This document shows positions 1 through 11,243 of a stretch of DNA of 64,000 nucleotides, in pieces. The DNA comes from Synchiropus splendidus (lineage: Eukaryota; Chordata; Actinopteri; Syngnathiformes; Callionymidae), in contig NC_071334.1 in assembly GCF_027744825.2 (NCBI RefSeq), positions 32,401,437 to 32,465,436 of the forward strand, written 5' to 3'. The translations under genes and the position numbers were made by a program. The stretch's first letter is position 1. Each line of letters opens with the position of its first letter. Under the pieces are notes generated by a model. The model was not told the DNA's origin. It searched no databases and was given only the letters and a program-made list of their open reading frames with translations.

Positions 1-574
1 TGCATGTCAACATCTCTGACTAAACTGACATGAAACTAAAACATAACATGAACAAAACAACAAAAGAGATTAATGCAACAAAATAAATGTATGTGCACAG
101 CATTCACACAATTAATCAAAATAGCAGACAGAAGAAAGACAGAAGTTCCAACAAGTACACACTAGTTCCCACCAGGAAAATCGTTTACATCTTCCAACAC
201 TGAGTAACAAAGGTTTCATCCATAAAACACTGTCCAAAACATGGAAAAAAGGAATACACTTTCAGACGCACATGAACCAAGGTCGACCATGTTACCAAAT
301 AACCAAGCCAACAGCACACCCAGGTGGACAAAGAAAGAAAAAAGGCCGCTCAAAACGTGACAAAATAGAATAAGATAGCCTTTTTTATGCATGCTTCAGT
401 GGTTGCTGAGAGGAGAAAAAGTGAATACACTGATTCACCATGCACCAGTCATCGATCCTGTGGGCCATTTTCCATGGCTTTAAGCATGTCTCTACAATCC
501 TGCTTTTCACGAATGTTGTCCCAGGTCCTAAACTGTTTGCAGCACCAGGTAGGAAAGACAGAGTTGTGTTGTGA

Positions 575-770
575 GTGTGTGTACTTGTGGGGACATTTTG
601 AATCGTGGGGACATTTTACCGGTCCCCACAAGTGCAAGTCTCAATTTGAGGATGAATACTTGAAAATAACAGAGTCACTGTGTTTGGTTTAGGTCCTGGT
701 TAAGGTTAGCCATGTGTTTTAGATGGTTAGGTTTAGAGTGCAAGGCTGGGGAAGCACTATGGCAATGAGA
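575..770 (+). repeat. Dispersed repeat with GTGGGGACATTTT motifs, copy 1
   Basis: Contains GTGGGGACATTTT twice and GGTCCCCACAAG, followed by a GGTCCTGGTTAAGGTTAG segment. The same series, in reverse orientation, occurs at about 25926-26115, including the complement of the AGATGGTTAGG...GGCTGGGGAA part. This type of repeat is widespread in fish; the exact family cannot be named without a search. Confidence 0.6.
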
Positions 771-783
771 GTTCCCCACAAAG

Positions 784-784
<1 letters not shown>

Positions 785-829
<45 letters not shown>
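785..829. repeat. (GT)n microsatellite
   Basis: About 22 uninterrupted GT units, lying directly in the med24 intron 8 bp past the donor of the 838-1061 exon. Confidence 0.95.
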
Positions 830-831
<2 letters not shown>

Positions 832-837
832 AAAAAC

Positions 838-2784
838 CTGGTTCTTCCAGACGTGCGATGTGAACCAGCGATCTGTTCTTGGAGCTTTTGATTAGACTGT
901 GCAGTCTGTCCTGGCAGGCTGATAAACAGGCCTCTGTGCTGGTCATTGGGCCCGGTTCCCGCAGTTTCTCACAGTACCAGGCGCTCCCTTGCAGTAGCCA
1001 CACCACCACCCCGAGTAGTGCACGACACAATGCAATACACTCCTCTGCTTTACCATGGCATCTACAGATGAAAATGAAAACGTGAATTACAATGGTAATA
1101 CATGCATTTTGTAAAAATAGACTGTGTTTAGCATTACTTTATTTATTAACATTCTACAAGCATATATGAATTAATAGAAAACTAACTAATAGAACATGTG
1201 GACAACACTCAAGTACATTTAAAAAGAAATAAATACATATAACATTTTGGTTCAGGATTAAAGGCAGAATTACAGGGACTTTGGTTTCACTTACAAAGTT
1301 ACAGTTCCCAACATAACAAAAAAAAGGTTTATAGTCATATAATAATTCTACATTTTATAAATATACAAAGGGGGTGCACCGATCATTACTTTTTCTTTGG
1401 CCGACGCTGAGTGCTGGATTTTTTTTAATTGCCAACAGGCCGATTATTTTCTGATCACTTTTACAAATACAAAAAACAAATAAACAACGCAAAAGGCAAA
1501 GTGTTAAATACAGTGGTACCTCGGTTCTCGACCACAATCCGTTCCAGACACCCGTTCGAGAAGCGAATTGTTCGAAATCTGAATCAATTTTTCCCATTGC
1601 AATGAATGAAAAAGAAATAATGCGTTCCAAGCCTTAAAATAGGCTTTGGAGGAGGAGGAGGAAACCGAAGTACCACTGAATAATATAAAAACCTTTATTC
1701 CCTTTTCAATGAACAAATGAAATCCACAAAGTAAACTTCCCTCATCACTTGTCAAATAGTGGAATGTTGCCTAATAACCCCACTGTCTGCTCCTATTTTC
1801 ATCGACTACATGACCAGAGAATAAGTAAGTAATAAGTAAGTTCTTCAGTCTTCAAGAGCAAAACTGGGCTGATCATCCAAACTGATGATGATAGCATTGG
1901 TTTGGCCCAAGGATCATTCTGGTTAGCCTCTTGGTAGCAGTGAAATTCTGTGCGGTGAGTTGAGGCCAGGATTCTAGTCAAATATATATATATAAATAAA
2001 CTGTATAAATATTTGTAATTTCATCAGCCAAACATGATAATGGTTATTATAAAGGCAGATATCAGTGCAGCCTTTTACACTTTTACAGTGACGTAAAAGT
2101 AACCACTGGCACAACAACATAGGAAAGTAGTTCAACATACTACTCACTGACACTTTTGAGCCTTTTTGCAGTGCAAATCATGTACAAGATGGAACAAATA
2201 ACAGGACCTTTCACCAACCTGAGACGGTGACAGAACATGTCCATTATTTCCAAAAGTGACTTGACGCATAGCTCCCGTGAAAAATCATCAAACTGCATTA
2301 AACAAAAAACAGCTGTTATTTAACTGGACAGAATTCAATGGATAACAGTTATGAAAGTCATATGTCCAACATGGTACCTTGCTAATGGCTGTGAGGACAC
2401 TTGAGTGTGACACCATCTAGACACACAGATGAGAGAAACATGTTGGAACTAGTAACACCACAATCATGACTACTTCAACTCTAAATACTGTACTGTTGTC
2501 ACCTGAGAGCTTATGGAATATTTAAGATACGACAAAATCAGCGGGTTGGGAGATGGGCCGATCATTGCCTGCTCCATCAGGGCTTCTGAAAAATAAAATC
2601 ACTTAAGACAACATGGATAACAACAAAATAAAGGACGTGTTTCTGACAAACCTGCAAGATTGAGATATTCCCATGTCGCTCCTTTTGGGAAGTTGGACTT
2701 GATGTATATGGACCACTGGTAATCGCTCCATCGCTCTTTCCACGCTTGGAGTATGGCTTGTTTCAAATTTACCACCTTCATCCT
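838..2784 (-). CDS. med24: Mediator complex subunit 24, N-terminal part (5 coding exons, gene continues off the left edge)
   Basis: MED24 is a tail-module subunit of the nuclear Mediator complex, which links activators such as nuclear receptors to RNA polymerase II. Coding exons, 5' to 3' on the minus strand: 2781-2652 (ATG at 2781), 2585-2503, 2416-2378, 2292-2219 and 1061-838. All are bounded by AG/GT signals and join in phase (1, 0, 0, 2, then leaving phase 1). The first exon starts MKVVNLKQAILQAWKERW, which I recognise as the near-invariant MED24 N terminus. Later exons give EALMEQAMIGPSPNP, SSVLTAISK, FDDFSRELCVK and CHGKAEECI. About 184 residues of a roughly 990-residue family protein are present. 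An acceptor just upstream of the ATG implies a separate 5' UTR exon. The last visible exon ends next to a GT microsatellite. I did not find the following exon (expected motif SWTA) in bases 1-837, so it probably lies left of the window. Confidence 0.93.
1062..2218 (-). other. med24 intron carrying a short TIR element
   Basis: Intron between the fourth and fifth coding exons. Apart from the 168-bp TIR element at 1511-1678 I see no other supported feature. Confidence 0.6.
1511..1678. mobile_element. 168-bp nonautonomous TIR element (MITE), short copy
   Basis: Starts CAGTGGTACCTCGGTTC and ends GAAACCGAAGTACCACTG, an imperfect terminal inverted repeat. The left 150 bp closely match 32671-32820, the left end of a 738-bp relative. 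A TA lies just left of the element; the right-hand TA is not preserved. TIR starting CAGT plus TA target is consistent with a Tc1/mariner-type MITE; the superfamily is inferred. Confidence 0.75.
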
Positions 2785-2970
2785 GTCAAAACGAATAGTT
2801 GGACACGCAAACATCGAAAGGTTTTCGCCACTCAGTCAGTGTCATTCAATTCATTGTTCAGTTTACACGGTGGACATGAATACGCGCGCATAAATTCTAG
2901 CTAATATTAGATCCTTAATCGCCGCAGTCAAGGAGTTATATATGTATATATATCACATGGCGATACTTAC

Positions 2971-3110
2971 GCAATTTTCCCACCAACTGAGTTTCAAAAT
3001 AAACAATACACGGTACTCGTCCACGGATGTTCGAGCTTCACAATACAAGAGTAGCCATTACGACTTTGAAAACGCTTTCGATGATTGGCCGAGCTGAGTG
3101 TGTCGCAGTA
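2971..3110 (-). other. med24: Probable noncoding first exon of med24
   Basis: On the minus strand a strong donor (GTAAGT, complement of 2970-2965) follows base 2971, about 190 bp upstream of the acceptor that precedes the med24 ATG. The 5' limit is arbitrary because no transcription start can be fixed from the sequence. Inference only. Confidence 0.45.
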
Positions 3111-5930
3111 TTCAGTCACCTGATTGGCTATTAAAAGAGCGTACGGGCCATCGTAGTGACCTTTATGGCCAGCAGATGTCACTGTTTGCTTAAATGTAAC
3201 GTCAACGAATTTAATCAAACTCCATCAGTAATTCATTTTCTATTTCTAATCTAGAGTCACGAATTGTAACCGTGTGAGGGAATCGCAGTGCGAAGAGGAT
3301 AGCAATACAAGAGAAATCATCACTTAAATTTAACTTATTATTAATGGCTGGCTTTTCAACCTATTGAGCATTAGAGACAGCACTGTCATTGTCATCACAC
3401 GTGAATACGGTATTACATTACGCCCTTTATTTACATATGTATTTATATGACCGCAAAATTTGTAAAATGATCAAACTTGTTGCCTTACATAATCACCGCT
3501 TTCACTAGTGTGACTCACTGTCGAGCTGCACTTTGGGCACTGTTTTGAGCTCGGGTGAATAGAACCTAGTAGTTTTTTAGCTGTTACATCATGTATTTAA
3601 TTTCCAAAGGACAAAGAAAGAGTGCATGACAATTTCTGGCACGATTCCTGAAATGCGTTTTTCATGTGTATTTTCTGTTCAAATGAAGCATCTCACCACA
3701 TGAACTCTGTATACAATTGCCTCAGTTACAAAGTGATAAATTTGGACTGAATGTTGTTGTCTCTTCACTTTTCTCTCCGCTCAGCGCCGTGTTAAAAAGA
3801 GACTCTGTTCTCCTTATGAAAACCAATCAACCACGTGTGGGAGTGAATGTCCAGTGTTGAGTCTGTGGCAACAAAGGCAGCCATTCTGGCTGAAATCAGA
3901 GATGTGTCTTGGCCCAAGCCAGGAAGATATGATCCATGTGTCCTGGCACCGTCCAGCTAGAGTGAGGATGGAGGGGTGATGTTGTGGGATTGTCTGTGTG
4001 TGCAGGGGTATGTGAGGATACAGATCATATCCCCGTTTCCTTCCAGTGAGAGCATCATTGGAGAAAGCTGCTGACAGAATGGAGTTGACCACAATAGAAA
4101 ACTGAAAAGACTCTCGACTCAGCTTGTCATGTGACACTATTTTTTTTGTAAATTCAAAGTTCTCACTTTGTAACAGATTTTTCCATAAAAGCATTGCAGG
4201 CAAAAATATATTGATCATAATCAAAGCATGAACATAATAACAGTTTCCAATGGCCTGAATGTGACAGAGCTTGCACTCTAACTTCTTATCTAGTTATTCA
4301 GAATAGTAAATTTGATTTACCAGGATATTCTGAATTATTTGTGCGGTATGACATCTAATCTGTGTGAATATCAGGTACGTTCATCATCCCTGAGAGAATC
4401 CGCGGTTGCTCCTCCCGTTTCTGAGATGCTTGTTGGGGCGGCTTGTTTTCAATATGCTTCCTGGACGCCTCGCTGGTGAGGTTCCCAGGGAAAGCTCAAG
4501 TAGGTGGAGGCCCCGGTGTAGACCCAAGACATGATGAAGAGACTATTTTACTCTGAATGCCTTGGTTTCTGGGTAGTGGTAGGAGCGGTTGTAAAAATGT
4601 TCCTTCATCCAAAAATACTATAAGTAAACTGAGAAATGAAATATACTGAAAATTATGAAACATAATCAGATTTAAACAATAGAGCTGGTTTTTGCTTATG
4701 CTATTTATCAAAAGTTCAAGCGAAATTGCCTTGCAAACTAGTTCCTCTGTGAAGCGAAATGTTTTATCAATACACAAAGCCAAACAGGACCGCATTTATA
4801 TGGTTTCCAGTTCTTGCTCTTGAAAGGGCTTGAACCCTAAGGCCCAGAAAGGTAATTATCAGGGGTTGTGGGTCAGATAATAAGGACAGAACCCTCAGGA
4901 TATCTGTTCACTTAGCTACATAAATCACAACGGACATGCAATGCTAGTGTAGAAACTAGCACTATGAGTTGCAACCCAACGGGAACTTAACTGAGACGGT
5001 ACTGAGCACCGTATATTGAAAAAAAAAAATGTCTCGTGTCTCAAAGAAAAGGCACAAAGGACAATCAATCAGTGAATCCAATTTTCAGCCCTTCCACATG
5101 TCCGCTCAGAACCAACACTGATGGTGGCCATGGACCGCTTTCCTCGCCACCTTTTCACTTGATGTCTATGGACACTTCAAAAGACAGAGCTTGGGAGAGC
5201 AACAAAACCCAGCAGCAGGATCGGCACCAAGAGACACTCAGCCAGTGCCCACCAGAATCAACTCCTGCTTGCCATTTAAGTAACAGATCTGCATGACTCT
5301 GGAGATCCTAGGAAGAATGCATTGCTTCCTCCATCATCCATATATGCTATGGCTGTGGTCTGGTGAAGTTTTTTGCTTGTTCTCATCCTGCAATAAACAG
5401 AGTGGAAAACATATCCACCAACAGCTGAAAACTCAATAGGCGCACGTTGTCTACAAAAAGCAAGTGAGAAGACAGTGAGCCACTATGCTGCCACCCATCA
5501 GGACTTCTCTGTGGGTTTAGTTTTGTAACTTACACGTGGGTTAACAGCTTTCAGACAACACCAGTAGGTTCCTCACTCATTACGCAATACACCAGGCGTA
5601 GGACGTTGGCACAGGCTGTTGAATGGCTCCTAATTCTAAGTTATAAAAAACAATATCAGCCTTTTATTGACTCTGGTTACTACTTTGTGCAGAATCAGCT
5701 CCAGAGCATGTTCATGAGTTAGGTGGACTGAGATCCCTCTGGCAGCCAATGTTCACTACTGATCAGCAAACAAGTTGGGTTACTCACCACACTACACATG
5801 CTCCCATTTCAACTTATAACAAACACAAGCAACATACACATCCCTGGAGAGATTGTGGCTACATGTATATATATATACACTATGTATGTATGTGGTGTGA
5901 CACTGACACTGCGTGACATTTCCTGTTAAC
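3111..5930. other. Intergenic, no gene recognised
   Basis: Several short ORFs occur on both strands (for example 4224-3814 minus and 5036-5296 plus), but none resembles a known family or shows splice-consistent structure. Nothing else is supported. Confidence 0.5.
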
Positions 5931-5939
5931 TGTCACCTT

Positions 5940-6125
5940 TATTATAAGAAAATGGAAGAGTATGGGAACAACAGCAACTCAGCCACAGAGAGGTCGGCCA
6001 TGTCAACTGACTGAGAGGGGTCAGCGGAAAGCGCCGGATGCAGGGGTGTAAAGCACCGGCCACTGGACTATAGAGCAGTGGAAACGCCTTCTCTGGAGTG
6101 ATGAATCACATGGATTCATCACTCA
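5940..6125 (+). mobile_element. Internally deleted Tc1-like transposon fragment
   Basis: The text runs CAACAGCAACTCAGCCAC ... CAACTGACTGAGAGGGGTCAG, then jumps directly to CGCCGGATGCAGGGGTGTAA and CCACTGGACTATAGAGCAGT ... CTGGAGTGATGAATCAC. These are two separated parts of the fish Tc1-like transposase gene (the second ends at the WSDES region), so roughly 150 bp or more between them is missing. No open frame remains. The fragment ends in a short snapback and then an AT microsatellite. Confidence 0.7.
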
Positions 6126-6127
6126 CG

Positions 6128-6133
<6 letters not shown>

Positions 6134-6214
<81 letters not shown>
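6134..6214. repeat. (AT)n microsatellite
   Basis: About 40 uninterrupted TA units. It creates a spurious Tyr-Ile ORF on the minus strand. Confidence 0.95.
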
Positions 6215-6217
<3 letters not shown>

Positions 6218-6689
6218 CACACATATATATTGTAAATAAACATACCACTGTTGGCCCCCTGTTGACAGGCAATATTTAGTGCACCAAAGTCTATTTCTGA
6301 TGCCCTTATCTGTGTATCTATGTAGTACATAGCTGTAGCACCGTCGTCACCGGGTGTACACCTTTAATTCTAAAAACATGCAGGGAACGTGTGATTCCAG
6401 ACCTCAGCTGGCTTCATTAGCTGTTCTCGAGTCGTCACAGAAGCTTCCTCCCAAGAGACCCAGGTGTCAACTTTGCTCTCGGCTAATTTAAAGAAAAAAT
6501 GGTGATGGAATCTGGATAGCTTGTCTGCCCTTTGGAATGGTACACTAAAAAAACATTCCTTTGCTCTCAAAGGATCTTAAACACCCACCTTGTTTTTTTA
6601 ATTTGATATGCAAAAGGGAGCTAAAAACCAGATCATGATCCAACAGCAATGAACCTTTCCAAAGGATTTAGAGCACTCAGATTTATGGG

Positions 6690-7240
6690 GCACCGAATGT
6701 AGAAATGAAGACACGTGTATTTTTCCTGATTTGGCAGAAGTCTTTGGCAATATTTTTACAGATTCAGCAAATATTTGTAACATTTCAGACACTTTAATGT
6801 TATGTCCCATTGTTTCATCTCTGTAAGAGTAAAACTAAATGCTAAATTTAAATCTTATATCTAAATCTAAATCTAAATCTAAATATCAAATCTAAATCTA
6901 AATCTAAATATTAGCAGAAGGAGACGCCCCTTTGAGGAAAGGGGCGTCTAAATCCTTTAAACTGAGATTTAAGATTTAGATGTAAGATTTCGATATAATC
7001 TTTAGATTTAGATTTAGATTTAGATTTAGACTTAGATTTAAGATTTAGATTTACATTTAGATTTAGATTTAGATTTAGATTTAGTTTTAACACTTACAGA
7101 GATAAAATAATGGGACGTAACATTGAAGTGTAGTGTGTAAAATGTAACAATTTTCTGTAAATCTGTGAAAATATTGCCAAAGATTTCTGCTAAAACAGGG
7201 GGAAAAAAACGTGTCTTCATTTTTACATTTGGTGGCCCAT
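6690..7240. repeat. Foldback (long inverted repeat) element with AAATCT hexamer arms and central hairpin
   Basis: The left arm (about 6690-6917) reads ...GGCACCGAATGTA, GAAATGAAGACACGTG, TTTGGCAATATTTT, CTCTGTAAGAG, then hexamer AAATCT repeats. The right arm (about 6951-7240) is its imperfect reverse complement, with AGATTT hexamers first and then CTTACAGAGATAA, AAAATATTGCCAAAG, CACGTGTCTTCAT and TACATTTGGTGGCCC. At the dead centre a perfect 12-bp stem with GAGG loop spans 6922-6949. Arms are about 230-290 bp. No transposase ORF. This resembles a foldback/snapback DNA element; the family is unknown. Confidence 0.85.
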
Positions 7241-7990
7241 ACAGATGAAGGTACATCATTGCATTCACATTAGTCACTTGATTTCCATCCATCCATCCAC
7301 GTTGAGTTATTTGTTGGTCAAACTGCATAAACAGTCTTTCTTTACATCACCATACTGGACATAAACACTTCCCACAAGATGCGACTTTCATCCACGTGTT
7401 AGGCTGTACCTGGCCGCTCCTAATGCTAAAAGCTATGCGTGTAGACCAGGACATTGAGGAGATTTGATCATTTTAGCTTACAATCTGCCAATTTGCCTGC
7501 AGCAGACAGACCTGAGGGCCTCCTCCTCAGTCGTTCAGCCTGGGGCTGATGAGTGTGGTGCTCATTAAAAAGAAGCACGCTTGATAAACCAAAAATAGCC
7601 CCATGTTTCCTGAGAGTGAACAGAATACGAGGTTAATTACTCGACAGAGCGGCCGACAGAATGACTCTAAAAGCGTTTAGGATTCCATATATTTCCATCT
7701 CAACGGTCTTGTCGCAGAGACCTACTGGAGGGTCCTTGCACTCCATCCACAGAACATAGAATGGTGATATTCTGGCTCGGTTCAGGAGGGCCACGAGGCA
7801 CACTGCTAGTTTGTGTGTCGTAGTGATTAATTGATGAACCTTCTTGAATAATTGGCCCGCGACCAGAGAGTCACTTGACTGTGGTGACATGAGTCTTGGT
7901 CCCCTTTCCTTGTCCCACTCACATTGATGTATCACCTCACAATCCAGTTCATCCATTGATTACTTCAGCGTTTGCCTTTGAATTCACTCA
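7241..7990. other. Intergenic; unexplained 107-codon minus-strand ORF not accepted as a gene
   Basis: A minus ORF at 7956-7633 has balanced composition but matches nothing I recognise and has no obvious splice partners. I treat the segment as noncoding; it could be a conserved regulatory element or part of a gene tail. Confidence 0.4.
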
Positions 7991-10900
7991 CACAAAACGC
8001 AGCACATCAGCTTTGTAATCATCTATTTTATTTCAGAATTCATGTGACTTTCAGATCAAAAACAAAAAAAAAGTCCAGAATACACCTTTCTGGCTTTAGG
8101 AAGACTTCTACAGAGGTCAAAGGTTATTTCCAGTCATCCCTTTAAGAGAAATACCTGTTCAAACATCCAAAACAAAACAGAAAAAAATCAGCAGGTGTAC
8201 AAGTCTAAGAAAGAGAGATAGATACTGAGCGCTGCATTCTATCAAAATGTATAAAAATAAGCTAGCTTGTTCACAGATGACATTTCCTTTCGTAACATTT
8301 GCTTTTCTCGCTAACAGTTATAATGTATCCTATATTCTTTTTCAGTTAAAGGCTCTGGTAGTGCCACAACAAATACAGTTGTCAGATAAAAATGTGCATT
8401 TCAAGAAGGGGTCATGAACATCATTATTATCTGTGTGAAAATATCAGCAGGACAGAGTTATACATCAAGGAACACAGCCTTCACAGAAGGCAAGAACAAA
8501 GCTATCAATGTTCCCTGTGTTTGTCACAGTTTGTGGATGTAAACAAACCAAATATAAGTGTATAATGCAGGCTCTATATATGCAAATGAATGCAAGAGAT
8601 GTGACTGGACAGCAATGTAAATATGTATGTGGTGATAAGTCTGAGCTTTATTCTGAGCTTTAATAACGCAACGTAATAATATTTTGGGGCTGCAAATGAA
8701 CAAAAACAAATGCTATATTAATAAGAATTCTTCTATTTTAGACTTTTTGGTGTCAGCAAATTTCTTCAGAACAACCGATCCGGTAATATAAGGGCATCAC
8801 TTCTGTGTGTGCTCCAGCAGTTCAACAAACATGGCTACTTCTGCGACTTTGCTTGAGACCCAGGTGTCATTTCAGCATCTTCATTATAGATTTTGTATTG
8901 TTTAATATACGTATTTGATCTCGAGGAATTTTGTGTCAACAAAATGTCTTCAATGCAATGCTCTGGAGTGTCAGTATTACCTTGAAAAAAATCATTTTTG
9001 AGAAAAAAAAATTGCAAAAAGGAATAATAGATTTTGATCAGTTTTGATCACTTGATACTCCTTGTCATGTTTTCGTGATTTGAAGACAAATTTGAAGTCT
9101 AAAACTTGTTTTATGCGGGTAAATATCGATCTATGAAAGAGGACAATATCCTCTTAACTTTTCCTCAGGGAAAACTTCATGTTCCAGGTTTATTAAAAAT
9201 ATATATCTATTTCATGAGTGAAGCTTCAGAGAAGAACCACCAGAATTAACGAACCATCAGAGTTAATGTTGTATTTATTGCATAATTATATTTCTGTGTG
9301 TTCAATGACAGAAGGCCAAAGCATGAGCCAGTTAATAGATAACATATATTTCAAGGTGACGTCTTAAATTGCACCACAAACTCGACAGTAACATTACTTG
9401 GACATCTCTTTTTTGGGGGTTGTTTTTATGAATAAAAGCAACGTACTAACAAAGCAAGAGAATATTAAGATTATATTTGACACTAAATTGTAAAGGTTAG
9501 AATACGCTAAAACCCATGCATGATTCCTTTCAAAGATTTAGAGATGATTTATGAAACCTGAGACTGATTTTATGGGTTGAAATTGATGTATTTTGAATGT
9601 AGTTGTTGTGAGGAGTCATCCTTGAAAAAACAATACTTTTTTCAACAGAATGATATAGTCCTATATTGACACAAAGCCTTGATGGAAAACTTAGTTTAAA
9701 ATATAAATGTAACCATCCCAAGTTTTTCCATGTCCTTGATCAACCTGAGCTTTGCTTGTTTGAGTGGTTGTCTGTTGTGGTAGTGAGCATGGGTGATATT
9801 GGGGTGGAGGGTGCAAGGTGGTTTAACTGGCTTTGTATCTGTGCATCTGACTGGTTCGATCTTCATTCTCATAATGGCTGTAGTGCCCTCAATAATAAAG
9901 CGTTTTTTTTTTTTTTTTGTCGTGGACTAGGCAACTGTTAGATCAGTCATTTTTCAGTCCTGACCTGCAGAGGTTACCTCAGTTTTGCCAGTCACTCTTA
10001 CAGTAACTCTCCAGTCTGCTAACTAACCAGCAATCTTTTAGTTTGCCCCTTCATTCGCTGTAAATCAAAGCAACCTGTGGTTGAGCCTCGTGTGCAAACT
10101 TTTAGATGGTGCATTAGCTCATTCTATGGGAGAATTATGTGCAAAATTCCACTTCATTTACAGGCTCTTTATACCAACTTTGAAAATCAAAAATATTTTT
10201 AAATGATATTAAAAAAAGGTCATAATATGTGACTGAAATTATGATTCGTTACAATTTTTTTTCTTCTTGGAAATTAAATTAAAAATGGATATTAAAATGA
10301 CCAATCATACAGCAGGGAACGGGAAAGTGCATGTGTGCTTGTGCATAAATATTTGCTGGTTGGTTGGAAATTAAAAGTACATCTGAAAATGTACTTGTAT
10401 GTACAATGTAATTATTGTTAACACACTTAATGCAGATATATATATCAAAAATCAGTTCCGCTTGTTACTGCCCGTCAAAGCATCACATGGTTATCCTCCT
10501 CTTTCATGAGTGATGGTTTAGCTTGCTTGCACTGCATGACACAAACAAATACAGATTGGAATGTTTTGAGAGCATACTTGGCTTGTCATGTGATGAAATT
10601 CTATATTCAAAAGGAATATAATGATATAGCCTGGTAAGAGATGGACTCAGCAGTTTACTTTATGTCGGGACTGATAGCAGGTTTTCAAACTTGGAAAGTG
10701 TATTTGAGCTTTTGTCCACATATCCTGGTGCTGGTCACATGGTGGAATACGTATATTTCTGTCTTCAGGTCGGTGCTTTGTGGGATAAGCAGTGCAATTC
10801 TTGGTCCGCTCTTCAACATAAAATGATTTCTTTTGTGGCTCACATTCAGTAGCTAATGGCTTATTGCATTGTTACTCAGTAATTTAGAAAGTCTTGGTCA

Positions 10901-11243
10901 CAATATTAGTCAATTGAAAAAAGCAACCTCTACTCAAAGATGTGCTTTTGAATACAAATACTGCACACGAAACACAACATGTCTAAGAATCATATATGTA
11001 CATGTCATTTTGTACGATAATCTTCTAATAGCTTTTTCAAGGATTGTTAATCCACCTCTAACAAAATTCTGGGGGGGAAAAAATTCAAGTTTCCAAAACT
11101 GAAGAAAGGTCTCTTTTAGCCTTAGACATTCCTTGTTCCGTTTTCCAAACATACTCCCCCATTCCTTTCCGATTGGTCGATTTTGCTGTTTAGTTTTATT
11201 GTCCTGAACCTTTTGTATGGCACTTTGCATTGCTCTGTCAAGG
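7991..11243 (-). other. Downstream of kcnj12, possibly a long 3' UTR
   Basis: There is no coding potential on either strand. The segment is AT-rich, with several TTTATT words (AATAAA on the minus strand), for example near 8030. Kir2 genes in vertebrates often have multi-kilobase 3' UTRs, so part of this may be transcribed with kcnj12; the sequence alone cannot show it. Confidence 0.3.

Larger units (their letters stand above)
1..837. other. med24 intron / unresolved; contains a dispersed repeat and GT microsatellite
   Basis: I see no coding exon here on either strand. The segment holds the GTGGGGAC-type dispersed repeat (about 575-770) and a GT run (785-829). Confidence 0.6.

Noticed and set aside
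6133..6330. Tyr-Ile repeat protein on the minus strand
   Set aside because: Translation of an AT microsatellite.
6922..6949. Rho-independent terminator or miRNA hairpin
   Set aside because: Sits at the centre of a long palindrome in a eukaryotic intergenic region; the 12-bp stem is too short for a pre-miRNA and no bacterial context exists.
6850..7090. Telomere-like array
   Set aside because: The unit is AAATCT, not TTAGGG, and it is symmetric about a hairpin; it is part of a foldback element.
7633..7956. 107-codon minus ORF as a gene
   Set aside because: No recognised homology, no splice partners and no start or tail evidence.
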